Below, in pieces: positions 22,389-30,986 of a DNA stretch of 35,435 bases. The notes below the pieces were generated by a model that was given only the letters and a program-made list of their open reading frames with translations, had not been told where the DNA came from and did not search any database. A program made the position numbers and the translations under genes. Every line of letters begins with the position of its first letter. Positions within the stretch are counted from its first letter, which is position 1. Location of the stretch: assembly GCA_005798555.1 (NCBI GenBank), contig SYJA01000076.1:1-35435 (forward strand), read 5' to 3'. Source of the DNA: Actinomycetota bacterium (GTDB lineage Bacteria > Actinomycetota > Actinomycetes > S36-B12).

Positions 22389-24197
22389 CTACGGGGCTGG
22401 CGCGACCTCGTCACCAGATGGCGACGGTGATGGTGAAACACTCGGGTTTGCCCCTGGCTTGCCGGGCTCGCTGGGTTTACCGGGATTCTTGTCGGGGTTC
22501 TTACCGCAGATTACTTTGGGCGAGGCGCGATAACTAGAGGTTATAGTCTCGCGGTTTACTTCGGCTCCGTCTTTGTAGAACACCCGATCAACGTCAATGA
22601 CGAAGCCGTCCATGCCGGATTGACCGAGACATTTCTTCGTTTTGTCGTAGATAGTTGGGTACGGGCGGGAGTCGTACCTGGGCCCAAACTCCGCCTTGAT
22701 TTCATCGTAGGTCGGCGTACCCCAGAAAGTCGCATTCATCGAGGTGTTAGTCATTTTGGTGGTGATAAAAACTGCATGCGGGGTGTCGTTGGTGAACTGC
22801 ATATCGAAACTTCCCCACGCCACTGTGGCCTCAAGGCCGGGTTGGTATCTGGAGATGTAGATGGAGTGCGCTTGGGTGAAGGTGCGCTCCATGCCCGCGA
22901 AGAACGCCGCCGTCCACATCGTCGTCGTGGCCGCCGACACCCCACCACCAAGTTCCTCCGCGAAAACCCCACCCTCACCGATCACAAAGCCGACGGTGTA
23001 GCCATTGGCGATGGTTCGTTCTTTGATGGTGTCGTTCATGGAGAATGTCTCGCCGGGCATCAGCAAAGTGCCATTTATGCGCCGCGCCGCCTCGCCAATA
23101 TTTTGCACCCGGTAAGCGGCATAAGGAAACTGCTGCGTGAAACTTGAGATTTTCTGGGTGATGCCCAACTGCTCCGCTTGCTCGGTGGTCAGCTTCGGAT
23201 CGCGCGTACCCATCGACACGGTCACGGTGCGCCCGGAAGGTTGATTACCAAGAACAGCTGCGACCTGCGCCGATAACTCGTCGTCGGCGATCCCTGAGCC
23301 AACTTGTGAGGGCACGACGACCGGGCGCTTGTCTACTATCTCAAATGTCGCATCTCGGCCCGGAGTTTCAACTGCCTCGAGTTCACCGGCAATGGACTCA
23401 TGCAAAACTGCGCCGTCGAGTTCCGGCACAAATTGATCACCCTCCCTCGTGAAAGTCAAGGCGTCCGCTATTGCTGCGGCCGGAATGGTCGCGGTGATGT
23501 TCCCGGCATTAACATAAATCGGATTCTTAATCGCGGTGCGCGCGAACGCCTCGGCTTGCTTCGCACTCTCGGCAGACAGCACCGGCGCCACATCGACCAA
23601 CTCCGCGGTGATCGGCTGGCGCTTTTGCATGAAGGCGGCCTTCATCGCGTCGCCGGTCGCCGCAATGTCAAGTGCCACCCCATCAACGCCAGGTGTCAGT
23701 ACCGGTTTGCGCTGCGTCATGATCAAAGTGGGCTCGAGCGCGGGTTGATCGATGCCGGTCGCCACCCCGGCAAGTTGTTCGTCCAAAGTACTTTGGTCGA
23801 TCGAGACGATCGGCTCGAGTTCACGCTGAGTCATGAAATCGCTAACCAGAGCGATCGGATTCCAGGTACGCCCGGTGGCCTGGGCGACCGTCGCCTCGGC
23901 GTCAAATTTCAAGCCCGCTGCCTGCGGGTCAATGACAAAGAGCCGCTCACCGGTTCGCACCCGGAGGGGCTTGCGCGCCACCGCACCGATAGTCGAGTTC
24001 AGCTTGTCGATGGCCTCGGCTTTACTCAGACCGCTGATATCCACCCCGGCGACGGTGGTGCCGGCGCGAATGCCATCACCGGCCACCGCGATGGCCCCCA
24101 AATAAAGGGCACCTATCACGACCACGATGCCGATGATGGCCACCAACGCCCGCCGCGAGGCTGGCCAGGGCGAAGCTCGACGCTCATGCTCAGCCAC
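22389..24197 (-). CDS. VanW-family membrane-anchored envelope protein
   Basis: The product is 602 residues. One N-terminal transmembrane helix (about 17-40) leads to an extracellular part with two PG_binding_4-like repeats (about 50-330), a VanW domain (about 360-490: QNIGEAARRINGTLLMPGETFSMND, GGGVSAATTTMWTAAFFAG) and a Pro/Ser/Gly-rich tail ending near PSVSPSPSPSGD. VanW proteins are cell-wall associated; the biochemical role is not established. AAGGGG with an 8-nt spacer precedes the GTG at 24197. It lies 77 bp behind DUF6113 and converges on cysS. Confidence 0.88.
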   Translation of the reverse strand: MAEHERRASPWPASRRALVAIIGIVVVIGALYLGAIAVAGDGIRAGTTVAGVDISGLSKAEAIDKLNSTIGAVARKPLRVRTGERLFVIDPQAAGLKFDAEATVAQATGRTWNPIALVSDFMTQRELEPIVSIDQSTLDEQLAGVATGIDQPALEPTLIMTQRKPVLTPGVDGVALDIAATGDAMKAAFMQKRQPITAELVDVAPVLSAESAKQAEAFARTAIKNPIYVNAGNITATIPAAAIADALTFTREGDQFVPELDGAVLHESIAGELEAVETPGRDATFEIVDKRPVVVPSQVGSGIADDELSAQVAAVLGNQPSGRTVTVSMGTRDPKLTTEQAEQLGITQKISSFTQQFPYAAYRVQNIGEAARRINGTLLMPGETFSMNDTIKERTIANGYTVGFVIGEGGVFAEELGGGVSAATTTMWTAAFFAGMERTFTQAHSIYISRYQPGLEATVAWGSFDMQFTNDTPHAVFITTKMTNTSMNATFWGTPTYDEIKAEFGPRYDSRPYPTIYDKTKKCLGQSGMDGFVIDVDRVFYKDGAEVNRETITSSYRASPKVICGKNPDKNPGKPSEPGKPGANPSVSPSPSPSGDEVAPAP

Positions 24198-24274
24198 GCG
24201 GGCAACCCCTTAGCGATTTTCGTTCGCAGTGCGAAGTAGATGTGACCTTGATGGTAAGCGAGATTCGGCAGAAA

Positions 24275-24655
24275 TCAACGTAGGTGTGATTGCGATTCGA
24301 GCACCGGGAAAGTTGCCGCCGCCGAACCAAGGATTACCCCGCCGAGTAAATAGGCCCACTGCCGGGCTCCGCCAGCGAGCGCAAGATCACCCGATGGGGA
24401 TTGAGTTAACATGACGATGGTGCCCACCAGCCAACCGGTAAGTACCGACCAGGCCCCGAGCCGGCTGCGCAGCAACCAGGCGCCGCCACGGATCAAGGCC
24501 AGCAGGAGTAGCAGCATCAGGGCCGCCCCCCAAGGGATAACCAACTGACCCCATGGCCAGGCGGTGACCAACCGGTTCGCCTGCACGAAGGCACCGAGCA
24601 GGCCGGTGGCCAGCCCGACCAAGAACGCGGCGGCGAGCAGGAGCAGCCGGGTCAC
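24275..24655 (-). CDS. DUF6113 membrane protein
   Basis: The product is 126 residues with four hydrophobic helices at about 3-25, 36-56, 66-84 and 96-114 and no catalytic motif. It matches the small membrane protein encoded after mshB in Streptomyces and relatives. The GTG start overlaps the mshB stop by 4 bp (GTGA). Function is unknown; the constant pairing with mshB suggests a link to mycothiol or only to the locus. Confidence 0.8.
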   Translation of the reverse strand: MTRLLLLAAAFLVGLATGLLGAFVQANRLVTAWPWGQLVIPWGAALMLLLLLALIRGGAWLLRSRLGAWSVLTGWLVGTIVMLTQSPSGDLALAGGARQWAYLLGGVILGSAAATFPVLESQSHLR

Positions 24656-25533
24656 GTAGAAATACCCGCAAAGAGGTCGGTTTCCGGCCGGGTCGTCGGC
24701 GTCGGACCCATCGCGAGTCGGTAGAACTCGGTACCGAACGCCTCGGCACCAACATTGTCAGCCAGGGCAAAGAAGCCACCGCTGACATCAACCTGGGTAC
24801 CGTGGGCTCGCAGCGCCGCCATTTTCGCCGGTAAGAACTCCGGGGCCACGATGGTCGTGGTCACCAAGTCGTCAGCACAGGCGAACGGGATGTCGTCCGG
24901 GTCCAGCACCGCAAACTCCGAGTCCGCGTGCTCACCACCGGCTGCCTTCATCGCTTCAATACCCGCTCGAATGACACTTTTTGGGAAAGCTGTCCAGTAG
25001 ACCTTCGTCACCTGCCAAGGTGACCCAAGTTCCGGGCCGAACGTGGAACTGGCAGCGAGGGTTACCGCGTAGTGGGTAACGCGGTGCGCCTGGATGTGAT
25101 CTGGATGCCCGTAGCCGCCGAAGTCGTCATAGGTCACGACCACCTGCGGTCGCACCTGCCGGATGACCTGCACCAGTTCCGTTGCGGCTACGAGCAAATC
25201 GGTGCGCCAGAAGCACTCCGGATTCGCATTACTGGCCGTGCCCACCATCCCCGAGTCACGGAACCGACCTGGGCCGCCCAGGATACGCCAATCCACCACG
25301 CCCAGTTCAGCCATCGCGGCGCCAAGTTCGGTTAACCGGTGGGCACCTAATGCGTCATCCTTATCGGCCGCTAAGTGCCCGAACTCGTCGAGCAAGATCT
25401 CGCCCTCCTCGCCGAGGGTGCAGGTGACCAAGGTGACTTCAGCCCCCTCGGCCACGTACTTCGCCATGGTCACCCCGGTGCCGATGGTTTCGTCATCCGG
25501 GTGGGCGTGGACCAGCATTAGGCGTCTACTCAT
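24652..25533 (-). CDS. mshB: GlcNAc-inositol deacetylase of mycothiol synthesis
   Basis: The product is 293 residues, a LmbE/PIG-L zinc deacetylase. It removes acetyl from GlcNAc-Ins to give GlcN-Ins, the acceptor for cysteine in mycothiol. The AHPDDE motif is at 10-15 (His11, Asp13/Asp14 region) and the second zinc motif GHPDH at 142-146. Length and the HADSEFAVLDPDDIP region fit MshB; the mycothiol-conjugate amidase Mca is a paralogue, less likely given the neighbours. ATG at 25533 has no SD; TAATCT ends 6 nt before it. Equivalent to Rv1170. Confidence 0.9.
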   Translation of the reverse strand: MSRRLMLVHAHPDDETIGTGVTMAKYVAEGAEVTLVTCTLGEEGEILLDEFGHLAADKDDALGAHRLTELGAAMAELGVVDWRILGGPGRFRDSGMVGTASNANPECFWRTDLLVAATELVQVIRQVRPQVVVTYDDFGGYGHPDHIQAHRVTHYAVTLAASSTFGPELGSPWQVTKVYWTAFPKSVIRAGIEAMKAAGGEHADSEFAVLDPDDIPFACADDLVTTTIVAPEFLPAKMAALRAHGTQVDVSGGFFALADNVGAEAFGTEFYRLAMGPTPTTRPETDLFAGIST

Positions 25534-25539
25534 CCCCGA

Positions 25540-25545
25540 AGATTA
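25540..25545 (-). promoter_or_regulatory. -10-like TAATCT of mshB (leaderless)
   Basis: TAATCT on the minus strand is followed by exactly 6 nt and the ATG at 25533. It is among the best matches to a consensus -10 in the window. Confidence 0.55.
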
Positions 25546-25577
25546 GTGACCCATACCCAATGCGGCACGATGCACAC

Positions 25578-27665
25578 GTGAACACACCCGAATCCTTCCC
25601 GCGGCAAAAGGCCCGGACCCGCGGATTCCAGTTGGGTCGCCCTCGGGGCCTAAAGGTCATTGGCGACCGGGTGCTGTTCATCCGAAGCAGCAGTGGGATT
25701 GACCCGGCGGGCAGTCTTTGGCAACTTGATCTGACGGCGCAGCCGCCGATTGAGGTTTGTTTGGTTGATGCAGCAACGCTGCTGACAACCGGTGATCTCC
25801 CCACGGCTGAGCGCGCCCGCCGCGAGCGAATGCGCGAGGTGACCTCAGGTATCACCCATTTCACCGCCGACAAATCAGGCACGGCGCTCGCCTTCGCGAT
25901 TTCCGGGATCCCTTATGTGAGTGTGCTCGACCCCGCAATTCGAACTCGAGAGCTGGCAGCACCCGGTTCGGTTACCGATCCACGAGTCAGCCCGGGCGGC
26001 CAGCATGTTGCCTATGTGGTCGATGGCTCGCTCTGGACTATCGATGCTCACGACCTAGATGCACAACCACAATTGCTTTGCGAGTCAACTAGTGATACCG
26101 AAACTTGGGGGTTGGCTGATTTCATCGCTGCCGAGGAGCTTGAAAGGTTACGCGGCTACTGGTGGCTGCCCGACGGGTCCGGGTTGATTGTTGAACGCTC
26201 GGATGACTCACCGGTTAGAGTCCGGTGGATAAGTGATCCAGCAAAGCCCACTAACGAGCCGGTTGCCCATCGTTATCCTGCAGCCGGTGAACCCAACCCG
26301 ATTGTCGAGCTTTGGTTGGTTGCACTTGACGGCACCCGCACCCAACTGACCTGGGATCTCGTCAAATTCCCTTATTTAGCAACGGTTACCGTCACTGAGG
26401 CTGGCAGCGTGGTAAGTGTGCTATCGCGGGATCAAAGAACAGTAAGCATCAATCAGGTTGACCTGAAAGCCGGGGCCATGATCGAGCGCGCCGTGCGAAC
26501 GGATCCGGCCTGGATTGATGTTCATGGCGAACTGCCGTTCCTCGACACCGATGGTGCACTAATTGACATCATTGTCGATGCAGAATCTGATACCAACCGA
26601 ATCACCCGTGATGGCGTATTCATCTCACCGGTTGGATTGCAGATTAACGCAATTGTCGACTCATCGGCCGGCGGTGTTCTAGCAGTCGCCTCCCCAGAGC
26701 CGATGGAGCAGCATCTCTACCGAATTACCAACGACGGCACAACTACGACGCTCACCTCGGGCGCAAGCTGGAATAATGCCGTTGCTGATGGCGATACCTA
26801 CGCATTGGCGAGCGCTAACTCAATTTCGCCACGGGTCGAGTTCACCGTCATGCATTCCTCGGGAGTACATTCAATTACTTCGCACGCGCAAACACCGAAT
26901 GTGGCCATCAAGCCAAACTTCAGCACCGTTGGCGCAAGCGGATTGCGCACCTGCGTGTTCTGGCCAACCGGCCATGTCACGGGTTCACGAAAGCTCCCGG
27001 TGATCATGTCGCCTTATGGTGGTCCGCATGCCCAGATGGTCACCCATATTGCCGGCGGCCACGCATCCGATCAATGGTTGGCTGACCAAGGGTTTGCGGT
27101 GGTGGTCGTCGATGGACGCGGCACGCCGGGGCGTGGGCCCGCTTGGGAGCGCCTGATACAAGCTGACCTAGCCCTAGGCATCTTGGCCGATCAGGTCGCC
27201 GCCCTCGCAGCCCTCGGCGAGGAACTCTCAGACCTTGACCGCACCCGAGTCGGAATAGTCGGCTGGTCCTTCGGCGGCTACCTTGCCGCCCTAGCCGTTC
27301 TCGAGCGCCCAGATATCTTCCGTTGCGCGGTCGCCGGGGCGCCCGTCACCGAGTGGCGCCTCTACGACACCGCCTACACCGAGCGCTACCTCGGGGACCC
27401 AAACACCGCGCCGGAGGCCTACGACCAATCATCACTATTGACCAGGGCGCACAAACTCCAGCGCCCGTTACTGCTCATCCACGGCCTGGCCGACGACAAT
27501 GTGCTCGCGGCGCACACCTTGCAGTTCTCCAGCGCACTGCTAGCGGCCGGCCGGACGCACTCGGTGCTGCCGTTAAGCGGGGTAACCCACATGACACCCC
27601 AGGAGATCGTCGCCGAAAACTTGCTGCGGGCCGAAGTCGATTTCTTTACCACTCATCTGCAGTGA
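25578..27665 (+). CDS. S9-family prolyl oligopeptidase/dipeptidyl-peptidase IV-type peptidase
   Basis: The product is 695 residues from GTG 25578 (MNTPESFPRQKARTRGF); an in-frame ATG at 25560 would add six. The N-terminal two thirds is a DPPIV-type beta-propeller and the C-terminal third an alpha/beta hydrolase. The triad is Ser564 (GWSFGGY), Asp639 (GLADDNV) and His671 (GVTHMT). No signal peptide is visible, so it is probably cytosolic and cleaves short peptides. Its stop is 2 bp from that of oppF, facing a peptide importer, which suits peptide use as food. The propeller half has clearly lower third-position GC than the catalytic half. No SD or -10 box is evident. Confidence 0.9.
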   Translation: MNTPESFPRQKARTRGFQLGRPRGLKVIGDRVLFIRSSSGIDPAGSLWQLDLTAQPPIEVCLVDAATLLTTGDLPTAERARRERMREVTSGITHFTADKSGTALAFAISGIPYVSVLDPAIRTRELAAPGSVTDPRVSPGGQHVAYVVDGSLWTIDAHDLDAQPQLLCESTSDTETWGLADFIAAEELERLRGYWWLPDGSGLIVERSDDSPVRVRWISDPAKPTNEPVAHRYPAAGEPNPIVELWLVALDGTRTQLTWDLVKFPYLATVTVTEAGSVVSVLSRDQRTVSINQVDLKAGAMIERAVRTDPAWIDVHGELPFLDTDGALIDIIVDAESDTNRITRDGVFISPVGLQINAIVDSSAGGVLAVASPEPMEQHLYRITNDGTTTTLTSGASWNNAVADGDTYALASANSISPRVEFTVMHSSGVHSITSHAQTPNVAIKPNFSTVGASGLRTCVFWPTGHVTGSRKLPVIMSPYGGPHAQMVTHIAGGHASDQWLADQGFAVVVVDGRGTPGRGPAWERLIQADLALGILADQVAALAALGEELSDLDRTRVGIVGWSFGGYLAALAVLERPDIFRCAVAGAPVTEWRLYDTAYTERYLGDPNTAPEAYDQSSLLTRAHKLQRPLLLIHGLADDNVLAAHTLQFSSALLAAGRTHSVLPLSGVTHMTPQEIVAENLLRAEVDFFTTHLQ

Positions 27666-27667
27666 GT

Positions 27668-28843
27668 TCATCGCCAAATGCTCGGGCCGGGGTCAATCGG
27701 GGTGTCCGGTCCGACCCCGTAGTCCGTGCCGATCTCGCGGATCAAATCATTCGACCCAGCAGCCGCACCAGTTAGCGAACCACCCGCCTGCGGTGTCAAC
27801 CCCGGATCTGGCCCGAGGATCCCCTTGGTGCCCAAGAACTCCAAAATCGGGAAGTGGCACGCCACCTGGTGCCCAGTCGTGGGCTCGACAAGGGCTGGCT
27901 TCTCGACCGCGCAGATATCCTGTGCCTGGAAGCACCGGGTGTGAAAAACGCACCCGGTCGGTGGAGCCGCCGGGCTCGGTAGATCCCCGGACAACATGAT
28001 GTGCTCACGCTGTTTTTGGGCACGCGGGTCCGGTACCGGGATCGCCGAGAGAAGCGCATGGGTGTAAGGGTGAAGTGGCCGCGCGTAGAGATCTTCCCGC
28101 GTTGCAAGTTCCATCACCTGACCCAAATACATCACGGCCACTCGATTAGAGATCTGGCGAACAACCGCAAGATCGTGCGCTACAAAGAGGTACGCGATCC
28201 CAAACTCATCTTGCAGGTCGCGCAGCAGATTGATTACTTGTGCTTGGATCGACACATCAAGGGCCGATACCGGCTCATCACAGACGATGAACTTAGGTCG
28301 CAGCGCCACCGCTCGGGCAATACCGATGCGCTGGCGCTGGCCCCCCGAGAATTCAGCCGGGTACCGGTTGTAGTGCTCCGGGTTCAGGCCGACGCGCTCC
28401 ATGAGTTCTTGAACCGCGGCCTTGACTCCACCAGGAGGCTTGACTCCTTGAACGGCAAATGGTGCACTGATGATCGCGCCGACTGTGTGCCGCGGGTTCA
28501 GGGCGTTGTATGGGTCTTGGAAGATCATGGCCGCCTTTCGGCGAACAGGCACCATCTCCTTGCTGGACAGGCCCGTTACGTCAACCCCTTCAAACTCAAT
28601 GCGCCCACTCGTTGGCTCAATCAGCCGCAGGACACTGCGCCCAGTTGTTGACTTGCCGCACCCACTCTCCCCGACTAGACCCAAAGTCTCACCTGGGAAT
28701 ACCTCGAAACTGAGCCCATCTACGGCTTTTACCTGGCCGATGGTCTTTGGGAACAAGCCTTTGGAGCGCACCGGGAAATAGGTCCGAAGATCACTTACCC
28801 TTAGTGCCGGCTCCCCAGCCGCCGGCTCCACCGACTGGCTCAT
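27668..28843 (-). CDS. oppF: Oligopeptide ABC transporter ATP-binding protein OppF
   Basis: The product is 391 residues. Walker A is GESGCGKST (58-66), the signature FSGGQRQRIGIARA and Walker B FIVCDEPVSALD, followed by the H-loop VAHDLAV. The C-terminal oligopeptide-family segment has CVFHTRC, QDIC and CHFP cysteines, which bind a [4Fe-4S] cluster in some family members. Beyond that an unusual tail of about 60 Gly/Pro-rich residues ends PGPSIWR. The ATG overlaps the oppD stop (ATGA) and has GGGGAGG 8 nt upstream. Two different ATPases make one importer. Confidence 0.92.
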   Translation of the reverse strand: MSQSVEPAAGEPALRVSDLRTYFPVRSKGLFPKTIGQVKAVDGLSFEVFPGETLGLVGESGCGKSTTGRSVLRLIEPTSGRIEFEGVDVTGLSSKEMVPVRRKAAMIFQDPYNALNPRHTVGAIISAPFAVQGVKPPGGVKAAVQELMERVGLNPEHYNRYPAEFSGGQRQRIGIARAVALRPKFIVCDEPVSALDVSIQAQVINLLRDLQDEFGIAYLFVAHDLAVVRQISNRVAVMYLGQVMELATREDLYARPLHPYTHALLSAIPVPDPRAQKQREHIMLSGDLPSPAAPPTGCVFHTRCFQAQDICAVEKPALVEPTTGHQVACHFPILEFLGTKGILGPDPGLTPQAGGSLTGAAAGSNDLIREIGTDYGVGPDTPIDPGPSIWR

Positions 28844-29895
28844 GTGCTCGACCTCCCCAGCGCCGCTAAGGCCACCTCGGCCGCCGCTTGGCGCTTGGCA
28901 GCCGGCAGGTGGCATCGCACCTCATGCCCGGGCCCGACACTTTCCAGGTCGGGCCGCTGGGTGCGGCACAAGTCGCCGACAACTTCATCTTGATAAACGC
29001 ATCGTGGATGAAATACGCAGCCGGTAGGTAATCGAAGTGGCGAGGGTGGATTACCCGGTATCGGGTCAAGTCGATCGTTACGCACCTGAGTCAGCCGCGG
29101 CACCGATGCCAATAGTCCGAGGGTGTACGGCATCTGCGGGTGATAAAAGATGTCGTCGACGCTACCGTGCTCGACGACGCGCGCGCCATACATCACCGCA
29201 ACTTCATCTGCTACATCCGCCACGATCCCGAGATCGTGGGTGATCAGAATGACCGCGGTGTCAAACTCGCGCTGCAGCTGCGAAATAAGTTCAATTATCT
29301 GCGCCTGCACCGTGACATCTAGTGCAGTAGTTGGCTCATCGGCTATCAGCAAGGAGGGTGAGTTGATGAGCGCCATTGCGATCATCACCCGTTGCCGCAT
29401 CCCACCAGAGAACTGGTGCGGATAATCATCGAACCGCTTTGCCGGTAACGGGATACCGACTTTGTGCAACATCTCAATTGCGCGGTCGCGGGCTTCAGTC
29501 TTCGACACCTTCTGGTGTGCATTGATGGCTTCGGTTAATTGATCGCCGATCCGATAAAACGGGTGCAGACTAGACATCGGATCCTGAAAGATCATCGACA
29601 TTTTGTTGCCTCGCAACTTGCGCAAGTCTTCATCTGACATGGCCACTAGGTCTTCGCCGTCAAAGTTCGCCTGCCCGCTGACATCGGCATTGCGCTTATT
29701 GATCAAGCCCATCACCGCTTGGGCTGTCACACTCTTGCCGGAGCCGGACTCACCAACGATAGCCAGCGTCTGCCCGCGTTCGATGGAAAAGCTAACACCA
29801 TCCACCGCGCGAACGATGCCGTCTTCTGTTGGGAACTGGACCGAAAGATCCGAAACCTCCAAGAAGGCGCGCCGCAAGTTCGAATGTTCGGTCAT
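28840..29895 (-). CDS. oppD: Oligopeptide ABC transporter ATP-binding protein OppD
   Basis: The product is 351 residues. Walker A is GESGSGKS (48-55), the signature FSGGMRQRVMIAMAL and Walker B LLIADEPTTALD, then ITHDLGIVAD. The C-terminal family segment contains TGCVFHPRC and CHLP cysteines. Start ATG overlaps the oppB stop (ATGA) and its own stop overlaps the oppF start, so B-D-F are translated as a coupled set. Confidence 0.93.
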   Translation of the reverse strand: MTEHSNLRRAFLEVSDLSVQFPTEDGIVRAVDGVSFSIERGQTLAIVGESGSGKSVTAQAVMGLINKRNADVSGQANFDGEDLVAMSDEDLRKLRGNKMSMIFQDPMSSLHPFYRIGDQLTEAINAHQKVSKTEARDRAIEMLHKVGIPLPAKRFDDYPHQFSGGMRQRVMIAMALINSPSLLIADEPTTALDVTVQAQIIELISQLQREFDTAVILITHDLGIVADVADEVAVMYGARVVEHGSVDDIFYHPQMPYTLGLLASVPRLTQVRNDRLDPIPGNPPSPLRLPTGCVFHPRCVYQDEVVGDLCRTQRPDLESVGPGHEVRCHLPAAKRQAAAEVALAALGRSST

Positions 29896-30887
29896 GAGAC
29901 CAACCTGACCCGAGGGTCGATTACGGCATAAAGCAAATCGACAATGAGATTGGCCACGATAATGAAGGTTGCGGTCACCAAGGTGATGCCAACGATCACC
30001 GGCAGATCGGCATCATTTACCGAGTTGACTGCGAGAGAACCGAGCCCTGGCAGGCTGAAGATGCTCTCGGTTATGATCGCCCCACCGAGTAGGCCCGCAA
30101 GGTCAAGACCCGCTGCCGTAACGATCGGGGTCAAGCCAGCCCGCAAGGCGTGCTTTCGGATGACAATGCGCTCCGGCAGGCCTTTGGCCCGCGCCGTGCG
30201 GATGTAATCCTCGCCTAAAACTTCCAGCATCTGATTGCGCGTTAACCGCATGTAGAAGGCGGCGTAGAGGATCGCTAACACGATCCACGGCAATAGCATC
30301 GTCTGAAAGAACTGAATGGGATTCTCAAACGGCGACACATAGGACGGATAGGGCAAGAGTTGCAGCCGAATCACGATAAAGAAGATCGCCATCAACCCCA
30401 GGAAGAATGAGGGCAGGGAGTAGCCGGCCAAGGAGATGCCCATCACCGTTTTGTCCTGCCACCTACCCCGACGAAGGGCTGCGTAGACGCCAACCGAAAT
30501 GCCGGCAGCCAACCACAAGATGAAGGCCCCAAGTGCCAACCAGATGGTGGCCGGCAGCCGATCCTTGATCAGTACGAGGACTTCTTCACCGCGCTTGAAG
30601 GAGTAGCCAAGGCACGGGGCGTTGCACACCACCGGGTCCGGTGAGTCGGCTGCGTAGATGCGGCCGACAAACAGCCCCTTCATGAACTCCCAATACTGCT
30701 GGATTACCGGTAAGTCCAACCCAAGCTTGTGCCTATTGGCCTCGAGCACGGCCGGGGTGCAGCCCTTACCGCAGGTCAGGCGTGCTGGGTCTGCCGGCAG
30801 CAGACTGAAAAGAATGAAAACCACAAGAGTCAGTAGCAGCAACAAGATGACCATGCTGATCACTCGTCGGACTACGTATGCACTCAC
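29892..30887 (-). CDS. oppB: Oligopeptide ABC transporter permease OppB
   Basis: The product is 331 residues with six transmembrane helices. The N-terminal YVVRRVISMVILLLLLT matches OppB/DppB. A long first extracellular loop contains two Cys pairs (LTCGKGC, VVCNAPC). The coupling (EAA) loop is EDYIRTARAKGLPERIVIRKHALR. The GTG start has no SD, so its translation may depend on read-through or on RNA structure; a strong hairpin lies in the gap to oppA. Confidence 0.93.
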   Translation of the reverse strand: MSAYVVRRVISMVILLLLLTLVVFILFSLLPADPARLTCGKGCTPAVLEANRHKLGLDLPVIQQYWEFMKGLFVGRIYAADSPDPVVCNAPCLGYSFKRGEEVLVLIKDRLPATIWLALGAFILWLAAGISVGVYAALRRGRWQDKTVMGISLAGYSLPSFFLGLMAIFFIVIRLQLLPYPSYVSPFENPIQFFQTMLLPWIVLAILYAAFYMRLTRNQMLEVLGEDYIRTARAKGLPERIVIRKHALRAGLTPIVTAAGLDLAGLLGGAIITESIFSLPGLGSLAVNSVNDADLPVIVGITLVTATFIIVANLIVDLLYAVIDPRVRLVS

Positions 30888-30949
30888 TTGAGAATTGGCC
30901 TATCTGATCGGGACGCAGGATGGCATCGCGGGTGCCTGGGTCGCAGTTG

Positions 30950-30980
30950 CGGAGGGCGGGTGCCAGACACCCGCCCTCCG
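30950..30980 (-). promoter_or_regulatory. 13-bp perfect hairpin between oppA and oppB
   Basis: CGGAGGGCGGGTG (30950-30962) and CACCCGCCCTCCG (30968-30980) pair perfectly around a 5-nt loop, 6 nt after the oppA stop on the minus strand. No T-tract follows, so it is more likely an mRNA 3'-end stabiliser or partial terminator that keeps oppA message above oppB-D-F. Confidence 0.7.
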
Positions 30981-30986
30981 GCTTGA

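Noticed and set aside
23400-24239. 279-codon plus-strand frame opposite the VanW gene
   Set aside because: Arg/Gly/His-rich shadow of a high-GC gene; the VanW and PG-binding domains on the other strand are clear.
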